NCBI GenBank assembly: GCA_033964015.1
Contig: CM066914.1
Span: forward strand, 14,649,637 to 14,713,636
DNA from: Scolanthus callimorphus
Lineage: Eukaryota > Cnidaria > Anthozoa > Actiniaria > Edwardsiidae
Direction of reading: 5' to 3'
DNA: 64,000 nucleotides
Position 1 is the first letter of the stretch; every line of letters begins with the position of its first letter. A model generated the notes under the pieces. It had not been told where the DNA came from. It worked only from the letters and a program-made list of their open reading frames with translations, and made no database searches. The translations under genes and the position numbers were made by a program. Below, in pieces: positions 1 to 11,700 of this stretch.

Positions 1-1
1 T

Positions 2-2413
2 GATGTTAAAGAGCATCAAGATGACGAAGACAAAGAAATGGAGATAACGTGGGAGCCAGGGTTGAAGGAGTCTGCAGAGGACCTGGTGACGAGGAAGGTT
101 GAGGAAAAGAAAGCAAAGGAAATGACACCATGGGAAAAGTACTTGAATAAGAAAAAAGAAAAGAGGAAAGAAAAAAGAAAACAGAAAAATAAGTGAGTAA
201 ATCTGCCATGGAAATTTTTTTTGTACCCTGGTTAGCTATGGCCAGGAGAGTTGATCTGTCTGCCTGCCTCTGCCTTCTGTCTGTCTGTCTGTCTGTCCGT
301 CTGTCTGTCTGTTGTTCGTTTTGTAGTCACTTGCCTGTCACTTGTCTGTCTGTTGATGTCTCTGTCCAATCAGTCAATTACAGCCTGCTTTTATTTCGTC
401 CATCATTCGATTTTTGAATCATTTATTTCTAGACTTACAGAAGATGAGAATGATGAGGAAAGTGATGACATTCCAGCTGATGTAGATATGTCTGACCCAT
501 TCTTCAGTCAAGACTTTGGTCCAGAATTCCCATCAGACAAAAAAGATTCTCAAGGAGAACAGAAGTCGAAAAAGAAAAAGAGAAAAGCAAGGAAGGAGGA
601 AGGAATAACAGAAGAAGACAAGAAAAACAAGGTTAATGGTTGTGGCTCATTTTTCAGTTCTAAAATGATACAGCAAGAGATATTTTAATATTACGTGTTA
701 TCCATATTTTGTTGTTTCAAGTGCACGTTTTGCAAACATCAACATTTATTAAGAGCTGTTCTTTGAGCTCAAGAATGGATGTTGTTTGTAGGCTACTACA
801 GCACGTGACTAGCTGAAACGCCGCCTTCATGGGTTTCTTTGTAAAGAGTAAGGATGCCCTTGATATCGTCTGAGTGAATCTGGAAGTAGAGATATTTTAT
901 TGATATTTTGTGTCAGGCTTGAACAAGCCTACCCTGGCTCCAACTACCGATGCCTACCGATGGCTCCAACTTCTCTCGTATGAGCGCGTACGAGGAAAAA
1001 CGACGAGTGAAGCGAGGAGCAAGTCTCACTCTATGCTTGCTGGGAACTGGGGTGAAGCTGGTAACTCTGGTTCCCATGGTAGAGCAAGCTAGGAGAGAGG
1101 AACAAATTCCTCCTCTATATGGCAAGTGGCAAGGAGTTGATCTGGTATAGCCAACAACAACAACAGCAACTTTATTTGTACTGAAAAAGCGACATGCTAT
1201 AGAACCTACTCCTGTTTGGGATATGCGTACCCCTGTAAATTATCTTGCTTCCGTCGTGACGAAAAAGAGACAAACGGCGCGACGGAAGCCATTTGAGTGC
1301 ACAAATCAAAACAGAACAAGGACGTGATTGGCTTCGGTGGTTTGAATGTCTACCTAAGTTTATCTAAGTTTATCTCATGACATTGTGTTGTAGGAGGAGT
1401 TAGAGCTTCTACTGATGGATGATACTGACGAGAGACAACATTTCAGCCTGAAGGGAATCATGGAGAGTGAGAAGGCAAACAAGAAGAAGAAAAGGCGTTT
1501 ACGAGGCAAGCAACACGAGCAAACAGCTGATGATACATTCCAAGTTGATGTTCACGATCCTCGGTTCACGGCCATGTACTCGTCTCATCACTACGCTATT
1601 GACCCGTCCGATCCTCAGTTCAAGTAAGTCCCTTTCTCTTCGTTTTATGTAGGTTTACAGCGTCCACATCATAATGGTGTGGATTCTCGTGCGCCAGGAT
1701 GTGGGGGATGTGAGGGGAGGATACGCCCAAATGATCATAGAATGGACAGCGTTGCACGATGTTGCTTGATATAAGACGCAAGTTTATGTCGTTATCTTGT
1801 AGAAAAACAAAGGCAGTAGAGTCTATCTTGAAAGAGAGGCATAGACGGAGGGAGGACCGACCAGTGGGGGCAGCAGCGTCTTCAAAGGCAGCCACGCCCG
1901 GCGTGACCAAAGGTATGTGCCACGCCCTGCATTAGCTACAATCCGCGCCAAAACCATTGACGCATATCAGAACGTCTTAAACCCGTTTTCCGTGAGATTT
2001 AGATCCTTAGCAAGAGCTCCCCAATGTTGTTGCTGTAGTGATATCATCGGGATTTTGTATGGTGCAGTTAGGTTCCAACATTGCACAGGGGGAGAGGGAG
2101 AGGCGAGTGATGTTGTCGTGTCTTTCGCTTTTTCTTATTTTCAACGAACTAATTACCATTTTGTGCATTTCCTAGGTGGCAATAAAAAGGTTCAAGATAC
2201 TAGGTGAGTCATCAGTTTTATTTATTAGCTACTTTCAGTTGCTACTTTGTCTTCATTTACTGCATTCGTACAAATAGCAGTTTACTTAGAGCCTCGAACA
2301 AATATGGACTAACGATTGTTTCTTTATTTCACAGCTTGTCGCTGTTGGTTAAGTCAGTCAAGTCAAAAACTGAAGAATTTCAACATCAGAAGAAAAAGCG
2401 CAAAATAAATTAG
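2..2413 (+). CDS. ESF1: ESF1 homologue, C-terminal part (nucleolar pre-rRNA processing factor)
   Basis: Coding exons read at 2-192, 433-631, 1394-1623, 1803-1912, 2176-2203 and 2335-2413 (stop TAG 2411-2413). All junctions are GT..AG and the phases join without error, giving 278 residues; the 5' part lies outside the window. Recognisable blocks are EITWEPGLKESAEDLV, TPWEKYLNKKKEKRK, the acidic ADVDMSDPFF, FTAMYSSHHYAIDPSDPQFK, and the C-terminal SLLVKSVKSKTEEFQ followed by a lysine-rich tail. These match the C-terminal half of human ESF1 in order and spacing. The family is known as a nucleolar protein of small-subunit rRNA maturation; the lysine-rich stretches fit nucleolar targeting. The short 28-nt exon at 2176 is supported only by phase and splice sites. 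A (CTGT)n microsatellite lies in the first intron near 258-360. Confidence 0.95.
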
Positions 2414-2589
2414 TCTGCATAATTTTAACAGATAAACTCTTACATAAATCTCAAATATTTGATTCCTCTTTATAGATGGGCATGTCCCTCAAACGCCGAA
2501 TTATATACGAACTTTTTAATAGGCTGTCTTTTTATTTCAAGATGCTGCGATTTTTGAAATTCTGTAGAATCTCACTTGTCGGTTGGCGC

Positions 2590-4361
2590 TTAAGGTGACT
2601 CATTCGAAATTCAAAATGCACCCAACTGTGTCTAGAGCGCAAATCTGCGTCGCCAAACTCAAGGCTATAACTTTTGCGTCTTTTCCTCTATTGTTATAAT
2701 TCTTTTTTCAAATCCTACTTTAATGATGTATAAATAAGTTCTTAATAACCGATCTTCTTGGAAACATTTTTAGAAGTCACAATCTAATTTTTCGTGAGGC
2801 CCTAATTTCATATTCAGGTCGTACTAGAAAAAAAATTTGCCGGTTTTTTGGCTCAAATTCCAGAAATCGATTCCAGTTGAAGTAATCTCAAATCAAGCTA
2901 AGTTACAGAAAATTCGTCGGAACAGAAACGCGGTAATGAAAATGCTGCCAACTTTGGCCAAAGTAGAGGGCTGATTCCAGTGATTCTGCTTGGCTTGAAT
3001 TGAATTTTAATAGTGCTCCGAAAACTCATTATTGTGGGCTCTTCTCTCGGCACTATGTTGTATAGTTATGTATTAAACTTTACCGAAGGTCCGATTGCAA
3101 ATACCATGAACTACTAAAATGTTCGAACATTATTTACCGAGGAAAGAAATCGTGAAAGTGCAATGAATTTATTACAATAATGTGGCGTTAAAATGTGTTG
3201 TTATTAGGAATTATTTCTTGCTAAGATGTATATAGACAATAACCTTGTGGCATTGGTAAAACTTAGTAACCAAGTTTGACCATTATATGTGCTTATTCGG
3301 TATAGAAGAAAATTGCAAAGTTACGACATTCACCCTTTAGTCTTGCACGCAGATTTGAAGCTCTCTTGTTTATGAATGATAATGAAACCTGACGCTTTTC
3401 CAGGGGGAGCTCATTAGGCCAAATCTAATCAATGGCAGTCACGCTCCGAAAATAGCAATTGTCTGTTAAAGTCCCTGTGGAACACAAACACTTGCTTTGA
3501 TAAAAGCTTTCTTTGTTCGCTGATTAGAGTAGGCCTACTGTGCTCCCCCTGGAGAAACGCCAGATTTCATTATCATTCATAAATAAGAGAGCTTCAAATC
3601 TGCGTGCAAGACTAGAGGGTGAATGCCGTAACTTTGCAATTTTCTTCTATACCGAATAAGCACATATAATGGTCAAACTTGGTTACTAAGTTTTACCAAT
3701 GCCACAAGGTTCTCGTCTATATACATCTTAGCAAGAAATAATACGTAATAACGACACATTTGAACGCGACATTCTTGTAATAAATTCATTGCGCTTTCAC
3801 AATTTCTTTCCTCGGTAGATAATGTTCGAATATTTTAGTAGTTCATGGTATTTGCAATCGGACCTTCGGTAAAGTTTAATACATTACTATACAACATAGT
3901 GCCGAGGGAAGAGCCCAAAATAATGAGTTTTCGGAGCACTATTAAAATTCAATTCAAGCCAAGCAGAATCACTGGAATCAGCCCTCTACTTTGGCCAAAG
4001 TTGGCGGCATTTTTATTACCGCGTTTCTGTTCCGACGAATTTTCTGTAACTTAGCTTGATTTGAGATTACTTCAACTGGAATCGATTCCTGGAATTTGAG
4101 CCAAAAAAACCGGCAAATTTTTTTCTAGTACGACCTGAATATGAAATTAGGGCCTCACAAAAATTTAGATCGTGACTTCTAAAATATTTCCAAGAAGATC
4201 GGTTATTAAGACCTTATTTATACATCATTAAAGTAGGATTTGAAAAAAGAATTATAACAATAGAGAAAAAGACGCAAAAGTTATAGCCTTGAGTTTGGCG
4301 ACGCAGATTTGCGCTCTAGACACAGTTGGGTGCATTTCGAATTTCGAATGAGTCACCTTAA
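2590..4361. mobile_element. Long palindromic DNA transposon (foldback type), TTAA-flanked
   Basis: The left arm (2590 to about 3420) and right arm (about 3532 to 4361) are inverted copies of roughly 830 bp, separated by only about 110 bp. The outer ends read TTAAGGTGACTCATTCG on the left and CGAATGAGTCACCTTAA on the right, so the inverted repeats start directly inside TTAA tetranucleotides. Homology stops outside these. TTAA target duplications are known for the piggyBac and Kolobok superfamilies. The terminal GG fits Kolobok better than the CCC of piggyBac, but this is inference. The arms differ by small substitutions, so they are not an assembly mirror. No transposase reading frame is present, so it is non-autonomous. 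Confidence 0.85.
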
Positions 4362-4936
4362 CTGTGAAATTTCAAAGAATCATGAAAATGGCCGTAAGTT
4401 CAGCGTATGCTGCATCACATCGAGCGTAAGTTCTGTATTTCGGTTTTATTGATGTTTATCAGGTTTAATGTATATAATGTCATGTCAGCTGAGGAATATT
4501 TTAATAACGAGTGCCCTTGCTTTGACCATGCTTTCACAAAGATGAACATAACGCTACGGACATTAAAATTCGAATACATTTTATGTAACACGAAAAGTAA
4601 ATAAAATAATTTGCAGGATTAGAGTGCTTTCCAAGGTGGATCTAAGGGGTGTCACAATGAGTATGATTCTCGCTTTAGGGTGCTTTAGGGTCGCCCTACC
4701 CCTAAAGCAAGGGAAATCCCTGGAAACGTGTTTGCCTCCCCCCGGGTTTTGTTGGAACGTAAATGGAACAGTCAATTTTCAGGACATTCTGGGGTGCTTA
4801 CCATTGGTCACGAAAAACCGGTATTTCGGTTGGGATTCCAAGGGTGCTTAGGTTCAGCTTGCGAATGGTAAGCGCCATCCCACTCGGTATTTCATCCGAA
4901 CCGGAATGTTTTGTACCATTGGACACTGATCAAACC

Positions 4937-5405
4937 AGGAGCCCATAAGTAGGAGCTTTCATCTAACATATATAGTTGAGGCAGCACATTTCCTGACCTA
5001 GTTATTTTTAGATGCAAATTTGCATTTTAAATTTGCTGCTGGTTCCCCAAGAGGTCCGCACAGTGCCGAAACACGATATTGCGGCGGAGGCCAAAGCGCT
5101 ATTTTTCGGGGTATTTTGAGGTTAGAACTTCTGCTATATTTGTTATTACAGATACCGAACTGAGTAATAAACTACTATAGACATTTACATGCGGAATTTG
5201 ACTCGTAGTCAGTCTTCGCTTCTTTCCACCATGTTTATTGATAGAGATAATTTATACAATATTGAGACTTGGAAGCTGACTGGTCGCTGATTGGACAATT
5301 TCTGCAACGATTCACGTCAAATGTGTTCTAAAAATAGATAGGTCAGGAAAAACGCTGCCTCACAGGCCCAGTACCAAAGATGAAAGCTCCTACTTATGGG
5401 CTCCT
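4937..5405. mobile_element. MITE with 9-bp target duplication (Mutator-like)
   Basis: Terminal inverted repeats begin AGGAGCCCATAAGTAGGAGC at 4937, and the reverse complement ends at 5405. The element is bounded by a perfect 9-bp direct repeat GATCAAACC (4928-4936 and 5406-5414). A second inverted block follows inside: a GAGGCAGC-type word, then a match around TTTCCTGACCTA on the left and TAGGTCAGGAAA on the right. A 9-bp duplication is typical of Mutator-like elements. It is 469 bp long, has no open frame for a transposase, and lies about 300 bp upstream of the ZW10 start codon. Confidence 0.85.
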
Positions 5406-5539
5406 GATCAAACCAACCGGTTTTCCTTGACCTTGACAATGAGAAGCACGCGTGTGATCAGAGCCTCGTATTTCGTACTCTGTTTAGTGACTAGCCAAGT
5501 TCATTGCAACAGAGCGAACGTTCGAGGCTGTGGCTCTAG

Positions 5540-5718
5540 GGGTATATAACACTGAACAGCCACGCCTGAATTTTCAGCCGTATTTCCTTCCTACGCTCAA
5601 ACGATCGAAAGAGGGCTGTTATCCTACCGCCCGTGGGCACAAAATGGGCTACCTGTGGTCTTGTTCAAATAGACGCGCGGGGCCTGATGGGAGTTGGCGC
5701 GAAGCTCAAGAAATCAAC
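5540..5718 (+). promoter_or_regulatory. Candidate ZW10 core promoter and 5' leader
   Basis: A TATA-like word (GTATATAAC, 5541-5549) stands about 170 bp before the ZW10 ATG, downstream of the Mutator-like MITE. The interval to the ATG is in frame with the coding exon but has no similarity to ZW10, so I read it as 5' untranslated leader. No transcript evidence is available; this is a positional guess. Confidence 0.35.
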
Positions 5719-8700
5719 ATGGCGGACACGGAGAAGCCCGTTATGATGAAATCGAGCTTGGTCACCGATGTCCTGCAGAAAACAGGTCAATTAGAGCAGG
5801 AAGACTTCCATGTATCGGTCAAGAAGATGCTGAAAAAGGCGGATGAAGTGAAGGTAATTCTGGATATTATTTATTTACATCATTTTACATAGAAAGGTTC
5901 GAGAAAGGAAGGTCAAATCTTGAGTGACGTACTCCGTTTTTATTGGTTTTTGAAATCGTACCATAATCTGTGTTTCTTGCCTTGTCCAAAAAAAAAATAG
6001 TTATGGCTGTTGTCACTTACTACTGTAATAAAGAATAAGATTCGAAAATGAAGCTAGCCTCTCATTCACAATTGTCCTAAACCTCATTCACAATCCAAGG
6101 AAACCTCCTTTGGTTGCACTTCTTGCTTGCAAAGCCACATGCACAAGACAAACTCGTGTTGTTGTTGTCAGTGTTATTATTGTTAGTCATGTTACATGGT
6201 ATTCACTGCTAACCTCTCTGCACTTCAGTAGTGTAATTCAAATGTGACATGTAAATCAAGAGGATTTAGATGTAGATGTAGGTGTGGGATGTGTGACGCC
6301 CCTGTCAATTAATGTACATCCACACCCTGCAGGGATTTAATTTAAACCCCTACCCACCCACCACCATCCGACAGGAATTTCCATTAACCCCCGTTTTTCT
6401 ATCGTTCTTGCAAGAGTGAAGCATTTTCTATGGTTATTATAATTTCCGTTCTTATTATCTCCTACTTTGTTTCCAAGTAATATCATTTTCTGACTCTCCC
6501 AATAATGGAAAATATAGTTTTCTCATAATTGTCCTGTGCTATAGACATAACAAAATGCATAGTTTCTAGTGTAAATTTTTTGTTTTAATTTCCCACGTTA
6601 TTGTTTATGTTCCAGGCTGAGGTTTTTGACACAGTTTACAAAGAGTATTCTTATGGTGGTTTTCAAGATTTGAGTTCATCAACTCTGGATCTGAACTGGA
6701 AGGTCAGCAATTTGCTGACTGAGATTGATGCAACGTCTGCTAAGATAAAGGTATACATAAATAATCTCCATGAAAACTCTACTACGGCACCAGTTCTATC
6801 ATTTATTATGTTGATGTTATTTGTGATACTGTCAACCAAGGAACAAATGACAATAGCAAAGCTGGAAATAACACATGTATTGGTTGCAAATCTAGTCATA
6901 CTTTTTCACTTTGGACATCATCATGACATTTGGTATTTTTCCTTTCAGGGTAGTATTGAGGAAGACCTTATAGCTGCTGCTAACGAATACTCTGATATAT
7001 CAGAACAGTTAAAAGAAACAGATGCTATAAGATTGGTCCTTACCAAGCTTGGCAAGGTTAGACTGTTGACATCAATAGCACAGCAAATAATTTACAATAT
7101 GCGAGCTGCACTGTCAAGAGATACAGTAGACAATATTAATTTGAGTCCCTCTATGTTTTCTTAAATCAATTTGTGGACCATAAACTATCAGAGCTTGGAA
7201 GATCATGATTGTTCTTTTAAACATCATTATTCTCAACAGATTCACATGGCTCTAGATGCAGTCCCTGGGGCAATGAAAAATAGTGAATACTGCAAAGCTG
7301 CCAAACTTCTAGATGCAGTGGTAAGGATAACAATATCATCCAAATCATCACAGTCTATTCACCAGTTCCTCCAGTGAGTGGAATTGTTCTCCAGAACCAA
7401 CAGTAGAAATTCCTTTGTTCCAGTGTTGAAAAGCCAGATATCTCCTTTCAAAAAATGCCATATATTTTTGCATGAAGCGCAGTTTGAAAAATATGCACTG
7501 CAAATACATTGCCTTGCCTAATGTTTGTATTATTTTATGATTTTACCTTCCTCAAATGACTGAGTAGATTCTTTTTATTTTAGAATACCCACCTTGCTGA
7601 CCTGCCCAGGGGTGGCCAGGAAAGCAAGATTTTTACTGCACTTAAGGTAGGCTGTGCAAATTTGTTGCTAGGAAACCTGTAGCACTGCAGAAGAGTGAGC
7701 ATGTTTCAACATTTGTTTCTATAATAATATTCCCATGGTCATTCTAAAATTTATTCCATAACCATCAACAATAACTTTCATTAGTGGGTTGAAACAACAT
7801 TTTATTTATTCTTGTTTTAAACAAATAATATAGATCTACAGTAATAATATGTCAATATAATTGTACCGAACTAAAGAACTTTTCTTAGAAGGCTGTATTA
7901 TATGCTCATGTCACATAAAAGCAAAAGTCATGTTACTGGATAGAACTGAATTTATGATCTAACTTTCCAGGAGGAAATTAGCAGACAAAATCAGCAACTG
8001 ATTAACAAGCTTGATACCATGTGGAACAGCTGTATAGTGTGGTCTACACCATCGTCTGCATCAGTTGACAGCGTCCATACTCATTTAGGGACACGCCTGA
8101 AACTGGGCACATGTATGTACTTTTATTGCACAAATTCCTATTAAAATATGTAGTAAAAAGTAAAAATACATTACTTGCAAAAACAACAGCAAAAACCCAT
8201 AACACTTGAAGAAAAAAAACGTCAATTGAATAAGCATTCTGTCATTTTTTGCGAAGACCTGTAAGTCTTTTTGTGTGAGGAGGCCCACTTTAAACACATT
8301 GCTCTCCTCATGGTTGCTGATTAATTGAATAACAGCATGCACAGACCCATAACCTAAATGCTAAGAAGCAGTTGCTTAACACAGTATTGTGGAAACTCTT
8401 CTTTGCAGTACATTGTAACTTATTTTTCTGTCTCTTTGTTTTATACAGATGGCTCAGATATTGAAGAAGGGATAGCTGCTATGAAATTGCTTGGTATATT
8501 AGACAAGAAACTAAAAATATTAGGTAAGATAAGTCTGCCACAGTCAAGGCATTTAAAAGGTACAGCAGAAAGTCCCTTTTTCCACTTTTCTTTTTACCAC
8601 TTCTTATGTTACATTTGATTTTCAGGAAAGAAACTTGTGCAGTTCATCTTCAGACCTCTTATTATTTTCCCAAGGTATGAAATTTGCTTGTTTTAGCTTT

Positions 8701-11700
8701 CTTGCGAAGCCAGCAATATCTGTGTCTTGTATTTTGTGTGGGTAATCCTAAACATAAACCACTTTTTGTACTTTAGCCTCAAAGTTACCATTACAAAGGA
8801 CACTTCTCAGGTATGGAACTTATTTGTATTGATTTTAAGTGAATTAGGGGAGAGTGCAAAACCTGGACCCCTAGTCCATGGACCCGATCCATTGGACCCG
8901 GTCCATGGACCCCCTGAAGGAAATTTTTCAGCAACTGTTCTAAAAAGTGAAAACAACAACAACCATTATCAACTCTTTGCCTCATACATCTACTCGTCCT
9001 TACTGCCACGATATTGAAGTGCCCAGCCTTCCAGAAGAACTCCTAGGATTTCGGTCACCCTGTGTTGCTCAAAACCTTGTTTTTATGGCGGCAGGACAAG
9101 TAGATGTACGAGGCAAGGAGTTGATAATAAAAAACTTAAATTCTTTCAGGATGTCATCATATCTTTAGTCCGAGAGGCGACAAAAGTAAAGATAATTGAC
9201 CCAGGTACACTAAGTTTTGGGGCTTGATTTCAGTGTTCTCCCATAAAACTATTTCTGTATTTTACTTATGTTATCTTTCTCTCTGTTTTGCAGGGAAAAT
9301 TTTTAATAAAATATCTGAGGTTCTACAAGCAATGCAGTTGTACTTTGAGCCAAGCCAAGATAAAATCTCACAGGATGACTCTCCTAAAAAAACAGTGCAT
9401 ATTTTAAATGACTTGGGTAAGGCTTAGTGAAGTCAGGGGATAAACATTTCTTGGCAGAGTTTAATTAGCTTCACATATATTTTTATGATTCTTTTTAGTT
9501 CTACACAAGTGCTTAGCATGGGCTTCCTGTTGCCTCTTTTGAGATGAAAAATATAGTAAAAAAAATATAGTGAAAAATGCTCTGGGGCACCATATGTAAT
9601 ATTGTTACCTGTCTTTTTCAAATTCTGCCTTCATCCAAGCTGTAACGTACTGTCTCTATTAAAAAGAAGTGTTGTTATTGTAAAAATCATTATCAAATGT
9701 AAATGGCTTTAGAGTTTTCGGACTGTTAAAACTACTCCATGAAGTAAGGTATCAAGTAACTGTGATAAGTCAGGGACGACGGAACTGGGGAGGCTAGGGG
9801 GGCTTTAGCCCCCTATATTTGGTCAAGTTTTCATACATTTTTGATAAATTCGGCCCCCTATGTCTATGTTGTCATACAATCTAATAGCCTGCATAGCGGC
9901 TCTAAAGGGAGGGGAGGGGAGTCCGGGTGAGAGAAAAATCGCTCGCTCACCCGGACTCCCCTCCCCTCCCTTTAGAGCCGCTACGCAGGCTAACAATCTA
10001 ACTAATGAGCCCCCTTCCCCACTTCCACCATCCCTGTAAGAACTAAGGTGGTTGAGAGGTTTTGATTGATACAGTTGATGACCCAAACCAAGTATTTGCT
10101 AGAAAGTGGGTGATACTGCCATTTGCTCAGTAGTACTTTACTAATACCTGTTTATCACTGTAGGTGTGTTTGTTTGGCCAGTCTTGTCTGGAGACATAAT
10201 TGAGAACTGTCTCGCCAAGTCCATACCCAACACTAGTGCTCAGGTGTGTCACTCTGTAGCCTTAATCCTGTTTTTTTTTCCTGACTTTACAAGGACCTAG
10301 CCCCCCCCCCCTCACATTTCGCCAAGTTTTCATACATTTCCACTAAACTCTGCCCCCCCCCCCCCCCCCACACACACACACCTTGCCATACAGTCTTACT
10401 TATGAGCCCCCCACTTTGAAAACGGAATTTTTGATCTGTGATATCTTCATTTCTAGCTTGAAAAGTACCAGTGTGTAATCAAGGAAGCAGAGGAATTTGA
10501 AAATAAGTTGAAATCGTATGGTGAGCATTTGTTCTACAAGGATCAATGATGCATAATATGGGAAATGGGTGCAAAGTATATATAACTTTTTTTGTTGCAG
10601 GCTTTATTGAAGAGAGTCCATCTTCTCTTACCAACTACGTAAAGGATGTCGGCGTACACTTTGGAAATAAAAAGGTTTGCTTTGATTTTATTTTGAATTT
10701 TGTGTTATAAAAAGAAGAAAGGGGAACTCAAAGTGGTCGTCCGACCGCTAGATAAGGAAAGGTTGGAGGACCTAAAATTGCACACACAGAGACGTTGCTT
10801 TTGAAAAGAAACTAACCAAACTTTTTGCCCGCAAAAGTTCAAGACGTTCTCCTTTTGTACTAACACAAGCGTCCTATATAGTTAGCTTACACCTTTTTCT
10901 CACTAGTGCCAAGACCTGTTAGTGACCGCACGTGACTTGATGAAGGATGACATTCACGACACAATGGTTGTTGATAAAGATTCCGACACAGCAGTTCTCG
11001 CCAGTTTGGGCGACATACAAGAAGCCGTCAAAGGCAAGAAACCCAAGGTAAGCCGGGCTAGAGATCCCTGCCCTTGGTCTATGACAGATAATAAACAGGA
11101 ATCGACTGGACTGGTGTTTTTGTTGCGCTGGAAGTTATGTCTAACTAGCAAAATCGGCTCGAAATCGAGGGAATTTTCGACGGCCGTAAAACGTTTCTCA
11201 ACACTAGCGTCTATATACAGGCAATGCTATTCTGTTCCCAATCAAATACTCTAACTATAAGCGCAATGAAACAACGTGTACTTTTTAAACAAACAGACAG
11301 ACAAAAAAAACACAGTGTAATACGCTAAAAACGCTAACTGTGAAAAGGCACGGAACACGGTATGGCATGACCTCGCCTTCTATTGAACATTCAGCCAATT
11401 ACATCACCTGAAATGACCGATTAACCAATCAAAAATCTTAGACACATTCTCGTACCTAGAGCTCCCCGGCTCGGTGCATGTGCGCCGTTTGAGCCAATCA
11501 GTGAAGGCCCTCGAATAACTGTCACCAGAGCCTCCCCGCGAGATGTCGAGCTCTGGGTAAGAGAATGGCTTACTTTTTCACAGACACTATGAAACCTGGT
11601 CTAGTTATATACTAACTTGATCTGTGTTATTACCTTCCAGGGCACAGCTCAGGCACCAAAAGGCGAGAGCGAGAAGACTCTCAGCGAGTTCACATTTCAC

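Larger units (their letters stand above)
2414..5718. other. ESF1-ZW10 spacer
   Basis: Between the ESF1 stop and the ZW10 start codon I see no coding region. About 1.77 kb is a giant palindrome (2590-4361) and 469 bp is a second inverted-repeat element (4937-5405). The stretch 4362-4936 holds a few tandem-like words (GGGTGCTTTAGGGTCG near 4678-4693) but nothing I can name. The last 300 bp should contain the ZW10 promoter. Confidence 0.7.

Noticed and set aside
6601..7164. 187-codon open frame spanning ZW10 exons 2 and 3
   Set aside because: The middle (6751-6948) has a GT donor and CAG acceptor and no ZW10 similarity; it is intron read-through, not an enlarged exon.
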